Source of the DNA: DATKPC01 sp035524275
GTDB taxonomy: Bacteria; Pseudomonadota; Gammaproteobacteria; Burkholderiales; Burkholderiaceae_F
Direction: 5' to 3'
Assembly: GCA_035524275.1 (NCBI GenBank)
Contig: DATKPC010000092.1
Location: forward strand, 1-23,458
DNA length: 23,458 nt
The position numbers and the translations under genes are program-made. The notes below the pieces were generated by a model, which did not search any database, had not been told where the DNA came from, and saw nothing but the letters and a program-made list of their open reading frames with translations. This document shows positions 15,988-23,250 of this stretch, piece after piece. Position 1 is the stretch's first letter, and every line of letters begins with the position of its first letter.

Positions 15988-16020
15988 GCGTCCCGCGCCG
16001 CCGCCGCGGGACGCTCAGTG
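15982..16020. terminator. Palindromic bidirectional hairpin containing both stop codons
   Basis: A perfect 16-bp stem (15982-15997 with 16005-16020) and 7-base loop lies at the junction of two convergent genes. Each arm reads CACTGAGCGTCCCGCG from its own side, so each gene ends with His-stop inside the stem. There is no T-run on either side. It is therefore a strong bidirectional hairpin, but termination is inferred from position rather than shown by the classical signature. Confidence 0.6.
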
Positions 16021-16377
16021 CGCCGGCGCCGATGGCGCCGCCTGCGGCGCCTGCTGCGGTTGCGGCGTCACTTGCTGCCACCCCGACGGACATTCCTTGG
16101 CGTACGGGTAGTACATCTTCGAGTCGGCGCAGTAGTACCAGTAGTAACTCTGAGCCGGCGCTGCGGCGGGCGCCGCCGGCGCTGCAACGACAACTGGCGG
16201 CGGCTCGTAGGCGTACGCCGGAGGGTAGTACCACGGGTCATACCAGGGAAACGGCACGCCGACGACGATGCCGACGCGCGGCCCGCCCCAGTAGCCGTGG
16301 GCACTGGCATTCGCGGCAACGAACAGCGCGCCTGCGGCGACCGCGAACCCGCCGAGGACCTTCGTGAACCTATTCAT
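16015..16377 (-). CDS. Small secreted Tyr/Pro/Ala-rich protein
   Basis: 120 residues. The signal peptide is residues 1-26, ending ASA before His27. The mature part has 'GPRVGIVVGVPFPWYDPWYY', an Ala/Pro-rich linker (60-75), and a conserved-looking 'YYWYYCADSKMYYPY' followed by 'KECPSGWQQV' with a Cys pair (83, 96). The protein ends in a Gln/Pro/Ala tail. Small exported proteins with this Tyr-rich Cys module are common in proteobacteria, but their role is unknown. AGGGG eight bases upstream supports the ATG at 16377. It follows the glycine-zipper lipoprotein gene by 42 bases on the same strand and is probably co-transcribed. Its stop is inside the shared palindrome. Confidence 0.82.
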   Translation of the reverse strand: MNRFTKVLGGFAVAAGALFVAANASAHGYWGGPRVGIVVGVPFPWYDPWYYPPAYAYEPPPVVVAAPAAPAAAPAQSYYWYYCADSKMYYPYAKECPSGWQQVTPQPQQAPQAAPSAPAH

Positions 16378-16419
16378 GATCGTGACCCCTCGTAACGTCG
16401 CGAAAGCTTGCCGCTTCCA

Positions 16420-16953
16420 TCATTGCGGCGGCGGCGGAGGCGGCGGCGGGGCCGCGGGCGCCGGAGCCGGCGTCGGGTAGACGTAGCTGTAGCCGTAGCC
16501 ACGTCGCACGTAGTAACCGGCGGTGGGCAGCGCGTTGCCCTTGGCGTACATGCATTGCTGGTACGCGATGTCGTAGCGGCGCTGCAGGCTCGCGCCAGCG
16601 TAAGCGCCCTGGTTGGCGCCGATCGCGGAGCCGGCAACCAGGCCCATGCCGGCTCCGGCACCGGCTCCATTGTGGCCACCGATCAGCGCTCCGGCGGCCG
16701 CGCCGACGACGGTCCCGATCGCGGCGGTTCCCGCCGCCCCGGCTGCGGCGGCCTCTGCGCTGGTGGTGCCTCCGATCGACTGGTTCGCGTAAGCCCGGCA
16801 GGCCTGGTCCTCGGCCGAGAACACCTCGAGCGGCTTGCCGGCGGCAGGCATCACCGCGACGGACGGTCCCGTTGGCATTTCCACGCAGGCTGCGAGCAAC
16901 GCCAACGGCAGCGCCGCCAGGAGGTACCGCGTCCGATTCTGGCCCATGGTCAT
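16420..16953 (-). CDS. Glycine-zipper lipoprotein
   Basis: 177 residues. Lipobox 'LALLAAC' puts the lipidated Cys at 23, so it is a probable outer-membrane or periplasmic lipoprotein. Residues 70-122 are a Gly/Ala zipper ('GTAAIGTVVGAAAGALIGG' and a second 'AGAGAGMGLVAGSAIGA') that can pack as paired membrane helices. Two Cys (52, 134) flank the zipper, in 'DQACRAYANQSIGG' and 'YDIAYQQCMYAKGN', an arrangement seen in a widespread glycine-zipper family. A Tyr-rich segment and a Pro-rich tail ('PPPPPPPPQ') end the protein. ATG 16953 is chosen for GGGGAG just upstream and because the signal peptide starts there. ATG 16947 is an alternative. The open frame further upstream to 17094 lacks such features. 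Confidence 0.85.
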   Translation of the reverse strand: MTMGQNRTRYLLAALPLALLAACVEMPTGPSVAVMPAAGKPLEVFSAEDQACRAYANQSIGGTTSAEAAAAGAAGTAAIGTVVGAAAGALIGGHNGAGAGAGMGLVAGSAIGANQGAYAGASLQRRYDIAYQQCMYAKGNALPTAGYYVRRGYGYSYVYPTPAPAPAAPPPPPPPPQ

Positions 16954-17439
16954 GATTCTCCCCGCCTCAATGTACTGCGGCCCGTCGCCGCGTCGGGTTC
17001 GCCGACCGTCGGTCCGGCCACTCCCTGGTTCCAGGGTCCATTTTTCATTCCGAAACGCACGTCGCAACATCTTGCTTGCATCCTCCCATGGCATCGACGC
17101 GGAAGCATCCTAGCAATCCGTTCCGCCGAATTGGAATCGGGCCAACGGGCGAAGTTCCGGCAAGTCTGTATCGGCCCGTTAATTCCTTGACAGGCGACAA
17201 ACGTTCCATGCCGTCGAAGAGCTTTTCGTTGCCCGGACTCCTTAACGCATGACGATCGCGGTAGGAGTCACAAGGTTTACAACGGCTTACAACTCGTCAA
17301 CAGCCGTTGACTGCAGTCACCCGGAGCGGTTCTTACACTCGTCATTGCCAGGTGTCGGTACACGCGGTTCTCGTCGGCGCCCCCCCCTTGCCCGGCGGTT
17401 CGGCTCGCCGGCATCTGGCGCCCCGCGTCCTTGACGGAT
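16954..17439. other. 486-base intergenic region with nested inverted repeats
   Basis: It lies between the glycine-zipper gene start (-) and the hydrolase gene stop (-). The middle is less GC-rich than the surrounding genes. I see no convincing gene; a 61-codon plus-strand frame at 17249-17434 looks like chance. Between 17236 and 17319 several inverted repeats overlap (listed separately). The promoter of the glycine-zipper/Tyr-rich pair should be here. No clear -35/-10 pair stands out. Confidence 0.5.
17236..17319. repeat. Cluster of overlapping inverted repeats
   Basis: GACTCCT (17236-17242) pairs with AGGAGTC (17263-17269). ACGGCT (17283-17288) pairs with AGCCGT (17302-17307). GTCAAC (17296-17301) pairs with GTTGAC (17306-17311). 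TGACTGCAGTCA (17308-17319) is a 12-bp palindrome. The second and third pairs overlap, so they could form alternative hairpins. Confidence 0.4.
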
Positions 17440-18660
17440 CTACGGCTGCAAGCGCAGGCGGGCGACGGGTCCCAGCCAGGGCCCCGCCGCGTTACGCAGC
17501 CAGTCGCGAGCCGCGGGCTCGTCCCGCACCACCGCGTCGAGGTACGCCGTGGTCACCGTGCGGATCGCGGCGACGCCGAGCGCCCGCTGCGTCATCGTCA
17601 GCGAGCGCGCGGCGGCCACGGCGCCGGCATCCGCGCCGGATCGACCGTCGCGCTCGCCGAGAAGCGCGCGCATCTCCGCCTCGCGCTGCGCAGCCTCCTC
17701 GACCGAGTCCCGCTGGCTCCTCTGCGCGCGCGCAGCGGGTATGCGGCGATCCTCATCGGCATCGACGGGCGGCTCCGCGACCACCTCGCCGGCGATCTGC
17801 CGATGCGTGCCGTCGGCAAGCAGCAGGAGCGCGCTGCCGTTGCGCGGCAGGGCCTCGAACGCGTCATCGCGCGCACTGCCCTGCGCCGCCGCCCCGTACA
17901 CGGTGGACTCGTTGCGTCCGCCGACCCATAGCGCCGGGACGCCGACCTTTTCGTAGCGCGTCGTCAATTCGCCTCGCGGGATCCCGCCTTCGAGGGGACC
18001 CAGCGCCAGCACGGCCCGCGGCCGGATCGGAAGCGAGACCGGCTCGACGCCGGGATAGGCCTCGCCGGCCGCCACCATGACCGTCGTGGCACCGACGTCG
18101 TAGCCGGCCAGGACGATCCGCGTCCAATCGATCGCGGCGAGTCGCGGAAATGCCGCCGTCCGCGCCTTCAGCGTCGCGATCGTTCGCGCCAATTCGCTCA
18201 GCCGCTGCTGCATCGCCGGCGCGGCGAGCCGGTGCCGCGCGACCACGTCGAACTCGCCGCGACGCGCATCGGCCGACGTCCAGGCCTCGGCATCCTCGAC
18301 AAGCGGCTGGATCGACAGGACGGCGTATCCGGCCTCCGCCCAGGCGTGCGTCCAGGTGCAGTCGGCCGTGGCCGCCTGCCCCAGCCCCGGCAGGTAGACG
18401 ATCAGGGGCGCCGGCGCGACGTGCGACGGCACGAGAAGTCGTGCGCTGACGGCGGAGTCCGCCGTGTTCCACGCGATGGCTTCGTCGGATGCGACGCCGA
18501 CGCGCGGCGCGACGTACCCGGTCGCGACGAAGCGGTCGATCGCCTGCGCGTCGACACGCGGCTTCTGCGCGAACGATGCGCATCCGGCAAGCAGCAGCGC
18601 CGCGACGAGGGACGGGACGATGTGCCGCCGGGACGGACGGTCGGCGTCGGGACGGGCCAT
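17440..18660 (-). CDS. Alpha/beta-hydrolase-fold lipoprotein with Asp at the nucleophile elbow
   Basis: About 406 residues from ATG 18660. The lipobox 'LLLAGC' gives a lipidated Cys at 27, so it is predicted to be a periplasmic or outer-membrane lipoprotein. The fold resembles the dienelactone-hydrolase/chlorophyllase-like group: 'LIVYLPGLGQ' is the oxyanion strand, 'IVLAGYDVGATTVMVAAGEA' the nucleophile elbow, 'VPALWVGGRNE' the acid strand and 'LADGTHRQI' the His loop (His286). The elbow is G-Y-D-V-G, with Asp188 where most members have Ser, and the acid position looks like Asn. The C-terminal quarter is charged and helical. A longer start at 18717 would overlap the MarR gene and precede the signal peptide. 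It lies 40 bases after the MarR gene and is probably the last gene of the operon. The substrate is unknown. Confidence 0.82.
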   Translation of the reverse strand: MARPDADRPSRRHIVPSLVAALLLAGCASFAQKPRVDAQAIDRFVATGYVAPRVGVASDEAIAWNTADSAVSARLLVPSHVAPAPLIVYLPGLGQAATADCTWTHAWAEAGYAVLSIQPLVEDAEAWTSADARRGEFDVVARHRLAAPAMQQRLSELARTIATLKARTAAFPRLAAIDWTRIVLAGYDVGATTVMVAAGEAYPGVEPVSLPIRPRAVLALGPLEGGIPRGELTTRYEKVGVPALWVGGRNESTVYGAAAQGSARDDAFEALPRNGSALLLLADGTHRQIAGEVVAEPPVDADEDRRIPAARAQRSQRDSVEEAAQREAEMRALLGERDGRSGADAGAVAAARSLTMTQRALGVAAIRTVTTAYLDAVVRDEPAARDWLRNAAGPWLGPVARLRLQP

Positions 18661-18700
18661 CCGCGGCTTATACCGCAACACGGCGCTTGGCCGCGCGTGG

Positions 18701-19201
18701 CTAGGCGCCGCGCGCAACTTTCGACAGCATCTCGAACAGCAGCGCGCGCTCCGCCGCGGACAGCACGCGGAGCGCCTCGTCCTCCATCGACTGCGAGATC
18801 CGGTGCGCGCGGCGCGCGAGTTCCGCGCCGCGCGGTGTCAGGCGTACATGCTGCGAGCGACGATCCTCGCGGCTGCGCACGCGTGTCACCCAGCCCGCGT
18901 CGTGCAGCCGATCGACGAGGAACGACAGGTTCGGCGGTTGGATCGCGAGGGCGGCGCTCAGCATTTTCGGCGTGACGTCGTCATTGCCCAGCAGGAGGAC
19001 CAGGATCGTGAACTCGACCGGCCTCAACTTGAGCGGCTGCCCGATCGCGGCGTCGAATGCAGCACGCGTCGCGATCGCCGCGCGCGCCAGCGAATAGCCG
19101 AGCAGGTGGTTCAGCAGTGCGTGGTCCAGCGGCGCGGCGGCGGCCCGCGGAGGGCGCGGCGCTGGCGCCGCCACGCCCTCGGAGCGCGGAGTCCGGACCA
19201 C
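18701..19201 (-). CDS. MarR family transcriptional regulator
   Basis: 166 residues, with an Ala/Pro-rich N-terminal extension of about 25. The winged-helix core has 'LRPVEFTILVLLL', a recognition-helix region 'TPKMLSAALAIQPPNLSFLVDRLHDAGWVTR' and the wing 'RSREDRRSQHVRLTPRGAEL', all diagnostic of MarR. It ends with a helix for dimer formation. The GTG at 19201 directly follows the TGA of the binding-protein gene, so the two are translationally linked. MarR proteins in hydroxycinnamate operons (such as CouR and FerC types) are released from DNA by the acyl-CoA thioester. By analogy this one probably represses the operon at the 23.2 kb operator and is autoregulated; that is inference. Confidence 0.9.
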   Translation of the reverse strand: MVRTPRSEGVAAPAPRPPRAAAAPLDHALLNHLLGYSLARAAIATRAAFDAAIGQPLKLRPVEFTILVLLLGNDDVTPKMLSAALAIQPPNLSFLVDRLHDAGWVTRVRSREDRRSQHVRLTPRGAELARRAHRISQSMEDEALRVLSAAERALLFEMLSKVARGA

Positions 19202-20359
19202 TCAGCGCTCGAGCTTCCAGTCGCCGTCGACGACCTTCAGGACCACCGCGGCGTCGTCGCTGAAGCCCCAATGGTCCGTCGGCGTGTACTTGATCACGCC
19301 CTGCGACGCGGTCACGGCGACGCCGCTCTCCAGGGCCTCCTTGAGCGCGGCCCGGAACTCCGGCGTGCCGGGCTTGGCTTTCTTCCTGGCGATCGGCACC
19401 GCGGCCTCGAGCACGAGGGCGCCGTCCCAGGCGTGCCCGCCGAACTGGTTCCGCGTCCCGGCCCCGAACGCCTTCTCGTAGGCGCCGACGTACTTCAGCG
19501 CCTGCGGCTTGGCCGGATTCGAGTCCGGCAGCTGCTCGGCGACGATCGCCGGGCCGGAGACGACGTAGGCGCCGTCCACGGCCTTGCCGCCGACCCGCAT
19601 CAGGTCGCGCGAGGCGGCTGCGTGCGTCTGGTAGATGCGCCCGCGATAGCCGCGATCGACCAGCGCGAGATGTGGCATCGCGGCGCCGCTTCCCGACGCG
19701 ACGACCAGGATCGCGTCCGGATTCGCGGCAACGAGCTTGATCGCCTGGCCGGTGACGCTGGTATCCGCGCGCTGGAAGCGTTCGACGTCGACGATGCGGA
19801 TCCCCGCCGCACTCGCCTTCGCATTGAAGTCGCTCAGCCACACCTCGCCATAGGCGTCGGCGTAGCCGAGGAACCCGACCGTCTTCACGCCGAGTTTCTT
19901 CATGTGCTCGACGATCCCGTGCGCCATCACCGCGCTCGAATGCGCCAGCCGGAACGACCAGCCGTCCTTGCCCGGTGGCAGCGGAATCGGGGACATTGCC
20001 AGTTGCACCGTCTGCGCCTCGGCGGCCACGCCGGCAACGGCGACGGCCACCGGCGTCGCCGCCGAGCCGACGATCACGTCGACCTTGTCCTCGGTCACGA
20101 AACGACGGGCGTTCTTGACGCCCGTCGTCGGATCGGTGGCGTCGTCGAGCATGACGAGACGTACCTTTTCGCCGCCGATCGTCTCCGGCCACAGCGACAT
20201 GCCGTTCTTGATCGGAATGCCGAGACCGGACGCCGGCCCGGTCAGCGGCAGCGTCACGCCGATCGTCAGGTCGGCCCAGGCCGGCGCCGCGAGGCCCAGC
20301 GCGCCGAGAAGGGCCAGCGCCGCGAGGCGGCGCGTGGCGCTAGGATGGGGTGTCTGCAC
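19202..20359 (-). CDS. Periplasmic binding protein of the branched-chain amino acid/aromatic acid ABC type
   Basis: 385 residues. Signal peptide 1-29 ends AWA before Asp30. The mature start 'DLTIGVTLPLTGPASGLGIP' is typical of type I (LivJ-like) binding proteins. 'VKTVGFLGYADAYGEVWL' and 'QTHAAASRDLMRVGGKAVDG' are further family motifs. Several members bind aromatic acids such as coumarate or ferulate instead of amino acids. Position after feruloyl-CoA synthase points that way here. The GTG at 20359 has an excellent AAGGAG eight bases upstream. No permease or ATPase gene is in this operon within the window, so partner subunits must lie elsewhere. The ligand is inferred from context. Confidence 0.9.
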   Translation of the reverse strand: MQTPHPSATRRLAALALLGALGLAAPAWADLTIGVTLPLTGPASGLGIPIKNGMSLWPETIGGEKVRLVMLDDATDPTTGVKNARRFVTEDKVDVIVGSAATPVAVAVAGVAAEAQTVQLAMSPIPLPPGKDGWSFRLAHSSAVMAHGIVEHMKKLGVKTVGFLGYADAYGEVWLSDFNAKASAAGIRIVDVERFQRADTSVTGQAIKLVAANPDAILVVASGSGAAMPHLALVDRGYRGRIYQTHAAASRDLMRVGGKAVDGAYVVSGPAIVAEQLPDSNPAKPQALKYVGAYEKAFGAGTRNQFGGHAWDGALVLEAAVPIARKKAKPGTPEFRAALKEALESGVAVTASQGVIKYTPTDHWGFSDDAAVVLKVVDGDWKLER

Positions 20360-20409
20360 GTTGCTCTCCTTGTTTGGCCTCTCGCGGCCTGTTGTGGTTC
20401 GTCGTCGTA

Positions 20410-22341
20410 TCAGGCGGCGGCCGGTCCGGCGTCGCGCTCGGCGCGTGACGGCGCCGCCCGGCGCGCGATCAGCACGTAGGGATCGGCCTCGGCGCCGATG
20501 TACAGCGCGTCGACGAGCGCGGCCCTGGCGGCCAGCACGGCGCGCTGGTTGATCGACCCCTTGTCGGTGATCTCGCCACGGTCGATCGACGGCGGCTCGA
20601 CGAGGATATGCGCGCGGACCGGGCGCGTCGCGCTTCCGGTGCCGGACTCGTGCAGGCGATCGAGCAGGTCCTGGAACTTCTCGCGGACACGGGGGTGGTG
20701 CAGGACCTCGACGCGGTCGGCCTGCGGCGGCAGCGACGCCAGTTCGCGACAGGCGTCGAGGCGCGGGAAGAACAGCAGCCCGAGCTCGTCGCGGTCGATG
20801 CCCGCGACGACGGCGTCCTGGACGAACGGATCGCCGAGCTGCACGACGCGGGCGCGCAGCGGGCCGACGCTCACGAAGGTTCCGGTCGCGAGCTTGAAGT
20901 CCTCGGCGATCCGGCCGTCGAAGACGATGCCGAGCGCCGGCTCGGCGGGATCGGCGAGCCGGACGGCGTCGCCGGTGCGGTAGAAGCCCTCGTCGTCGAA
21001 TGCGGCCTCGGTCTGCTTCGCGTCGCGCCAATAGCCGGGCATCACGTTCGGTCCGCGAAAGCGGATCTCGGTCTTCGCCTCGACCGGCACGAGCTTCACG
21101 TCGACGCCCGGACACGGCAGTCCGATGTGTCCGGAGGCCGCGACTTCGGGCTTCACGGCGAACGTGCAGGACGGCGCGGTCTCGGTCATCCCGAGTCCCG
21201 TGATGATCGGGATCCTCTCGCCGACGGCGGACTCCGCGATGCGATCGAGCTGGTCCCAGACGACCTGCGAGAGCCCGGCGCCGGCGAAGAAGAACGCCCT
21301 GACCCGCCGCAGCAGCGACGCGCGCAGCTGCGCGTCGTGCTCCATCGCCGCGGCGATCTCCTCGAAGCCCTTGGGCACGTTGAAGTAGACCGTGGGGGAG
21401 ATCTCCCGCAGGTTGCGCAGCGTCTCCGCGATGCCGGCCGGCGTCGGCCGGCCCTCGTCGATGTACAGCGTGCCGCCGTTGAAGACGACGATCCCGGTGT
21501 TGTGGTTGCCGCCGAAGGTGTGGCTCCACGGAAGCCAGTCGACGAGAATCGGCGGCTCGTCCTCCAGAAAGCGGAGGCATTGCCGCAGCATCTGCTGGTT
21601 GGCGCAGAGCATCCTCTGCGTGTTCACGACGGCCTTGGGCTGGCGCGTCGAGCCCGAGGTGAAGAGGAACTTCACGACGGTGTCCGGACCCGTCGCGGCA
21701 TGCGCCGCGTCGAGCGCCGCCGTCGGCCGCACCGCGAGCAGATCATCGAAGCGGCGCGCGCCGCGGCCGCGAGCCTCGCCCCGCGCCACGACGATGTCGA
21801 CCGCGCGCCCGGCGGCCACCGCCTCGAGCGCGGGACCGTAGGTGGCGCCGTCGGAGGCGAAGATCATCCCTGGCGTCAACGTATCGAACACGTGCCGAAG
21901 CTTCGCGAAATCGCGCGACAGCCGGGAATAGGCCGAAGTCACCGATGCAAACGGGATGCCGGCCCACATGGCACCCATCATCAGCGAGAAATGCTCGAGG
22001 TCGTTGTCCGAAAGGATCAGCAGGGGCCGGTCGGCCGACAATCCGCTGTCGAGGAGCGCCTGGCCGAGGCGCCTCGCCCGCTCGAGCATCGCGCCATAGC
22101 GGATCTCGCGCCAGCGCCCCTCGGCGTCGCGCTGCGCGACGAGGAGGCGGTCCGGCGCCTGCGCGGCCCAGTGCGCGAGACGATCGGTCAGGCGCGCGGG
22201 AAACGGCTCGAGGGCTTCGGTCGACCGCAAGTAGATCGCGCCACCGGGCCCACGCTCGACCTGCGCGTCGAGGCAGCCGCCGACACGCGCCGCCCGATAG
22301 CGCGGCGCGGCTCCCGGCGCGGGTGCGACACCGCCGCTCAC
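20410..22341 (-). CDS. fcs: Feruloyl-CoA synthase (AMP-forming acid-CoA ligase)
   Basis: 643 residues. It activates ferulate, coumarate or related acids with ATP and CoA through an acyl-AMP. The large domain has 'FTSGSTRQPKAV' (A3 phosphate loop, 227-238), 'VDWLPWSHTFGGNHN' (267-281, characteristic of feruloyl-CoA synthases) and 'GLGMTETAPS' (A5, 382-391). It also has 'YRTGD' (A7, 454-458) and 'DGRIAEDFKLATG' (A8). The small domain has 'ITDKGSINQRAVL' with the catalytic Lys594 (A10). The A3 loop has Arg233 where the family normally has Gly (TSGSTGxPK). The GTG at 22341 overlaps the crotonase stop as GTGA, which fixes the start and implies coupling. The longer upstream frame is the shadow of the crotonase gene. 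Confidence 0.92.
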   Translation of the reverse strand: MSGGVAPAPGAAPRYRAARVGGCLDAQVERGPGGAIYLRSTEALEPFPARLTDRLAHWAAQAPDRLLVAQRDAEGRWREIRYGAMLERARRLGQALLDSGLSADRPLLILSDNDLEHFSLMMGAMWAGIPFASVTSAYSRLSRDFAKLRHVFDTLTPGMIFASDGATYGPALEAVAAGRAVDIVVARGEARGRGARRFDDLLAVRPTAALDAAHAATGPDTVVKFLFTSGSTRQPKAVVNTQRMLCANQQMLRQCLRFLEDEPPILVDWLPWSHTFGGNHNTGIVVFNGGTLYIDEGRPTPAGIAETLRNLREISPTVYFNVPKGFEEIAAAMEHDAQLRASLLRRVRAFFFAGAGLSQVVWDQLDRIAESAVGERIPIITGLGMTETAPSCTFAVKPEVAASGHIGLPCPGVDVKLVPVEAKTEIRFRGPNVMPGYWRDAKQTEAAFDDEGFYRTGDAVRLADPAEPALGIVFDGRIAEDFKLATGTFVSVGPLRARVVQLGDPFVQDAVVAGIDRDELGLLFFPRLDACRELASLPPQADRVEVLHHPRVREKFQDLLDRLHESGTGSATRPVRAHILVEPPSIDRGEITDKGSINQRAVLAARAALVDALYIGAEADPYVLIARRAAPSRAERDAGPAAA

Positions 22342-23186
22342 GTCGGCTTCACCTTGCCGGCGCGCCCTTCGAGAAAGGCGCGCAGGCGCAGCTTCGCCGC
22401 CTCGTCGCCGCCGGCGATCCCCGCCATCAGCGCCTCGACGAACAGGCCGTCGGAAGGCGGCAGCGACGCGATTCGCGGCAACGCTTGCATCACCGCGAAG
22501 TTCGAAAGCGGCGCATTGCCGGCCATGCGCGCGGCGATCTCGAATGCGCGTTCGAGCCCGGTCCCGACATCGACGAGGTATTGCGAGACGCCGGCCTGGT
22601 GGCCCTCCGAGGCGTCCAGGACGCGGCCGGTGAGCATCATGTCGGTCATTCGCGCGACGCCGATCAGTTGCGGAATCCTGACCGACCCGCCGCCGCCGAC
22701 GAAGATGCCGCGACTGCCCTCCGGCAGCGCGTAGTACGCGCTGCGCTCGGCAATCCGGATATGCGCCGAAGCCGCCAGTTCCAGCCCGCCGCCGACGACG
22801 GCGCCGTGCAGGACGGCGACCACCGGGACCCTCCCGAACTGGACCTCGTCGAAGGCCGCATGCCACGCCCGCGAATGCAACACGCCGTCCGCGACCCCGC
22901 GCTCCGAGAGCTCCGAAAGGTCGAGGCCAGCGCAGAAATGCTCGCCCTCGCCGCTGACGACGACGGCCCGGGCGTCCTGCGGCAGGTTGACGAACGCGGT
23001 CCGGATCTGCGCGATCAGCGCGTCGTTGATCGCGTTGCGCTTCGCCGGGCGGTCCAGGCGCAGGTGCACGACGGGACCCCGCCGCGTGACGCGAAGCAGG
23101 TCGAGCGCGCGCAGCAGCGCATGCTCGACCGGAACCTCGGTCGGCGCGGAGTTTGCGCCGGATGTCGCCTTCGGATCGGTATTCAT
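22338..23186 (-). CDS. Crotonase/enoyl-CoA hydratase family protein
   Basis: 282 residues. The oxyanion-hole segments are 'HFCAGLDLSEL' (83-93) and 'HGAVVGGGLELAAS' (127-140). 'LPEGSRGIFVGGGGSVRIP' supplies a probable catalytic Glu156. Next to feruloyl-CoA synthase it should act on the hydroxycinnamoyl-CoA, either hydrating the double bond for beta-oxidative shortening or acting as hydratase-lyase. It does not match the Pseudomonas hydroxycinnamoyl-CoA hydratase-lyase signature (SEINWGIPPGN there), so the lyase reaction is uncertain. A 20-residue polar extension precedes the core. ATG 23186 is the only sensible start, with no strong Shine-Dalgarno. It is the first gene of the operon, about 30 bases after the predicted transcription start. 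Confidence 0.9.
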   Translation of the reverse strand: MNTDPKATSGANSAPTEVPVEHALLRALDLLRVTRRGPVVHLRLDRPAKRNAINDALIAQIRTAFVNLPQDARAVVVSGEGEHFCAGLDLSELSERGVADGVLHSRAWHAAFDEVQFGRVPVVAVLHGAVVGGGLELAASAHIRIAERSAYYALPEGSRGIFVGGGGSVRIPQLIGVARMTDMMLTGRVLDASEGHQAGVSQYLVDVGTGLERAFEIAARMAGNAPLSNFAVMQALPRIASLPPSDGLFVEALMAGIAGGDEAAKLRLRAFLEGRAGKVKPT

Positions 23187-23211
23187 GATTTGGATGGTGT
23201 CGATCGCTTAA

Positions 23212-23234
23212 TTTGATTCAATTTTATAATCAAA
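23212..23234. promoter_or_regulatory. Probable MarR operator overlapping the operon -10 box
   Basis: TTTGATT (23212-23218) and AATCAAA (23228-23234) form a perfect 7-9-7 inverted repeat. The length of about 23 bases and AT-rich half-sites fit MarR dimers. The predicted -10 hexamer of the catabolic operon lies in and beside the spacer, so binding would block RNA polymerase. That the MarR gene in the same operon is the binder is inference. Confidence 0.5.
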
Positions 23235-23250
23235 AATGTTTCGCCCGCAA
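23223..23250 (-). promoter_or_regulatory. Candidate promoter of the feruloyl-CoA operon
   Basis: On the minus strand TTGCGG (23250-23245, 3 of 6 to TTGACA) and TATAAA (23228-23223, 5 of 6 to TATAAT) are 16 bases apart. The start site would be near 23216, giving a leader of about 30 bases before ATG 23186. The region is markedly AT-rich against the genes around it. Confidence 0.5.

Noticed and set aside
17249..17434. A 61-codon plus-strand frame in the intergenic region.
   Set aside because: No ribosome site and an Arg/Pro-rich second half. It overlaps the inverted-repeat cluster and looks like chance.
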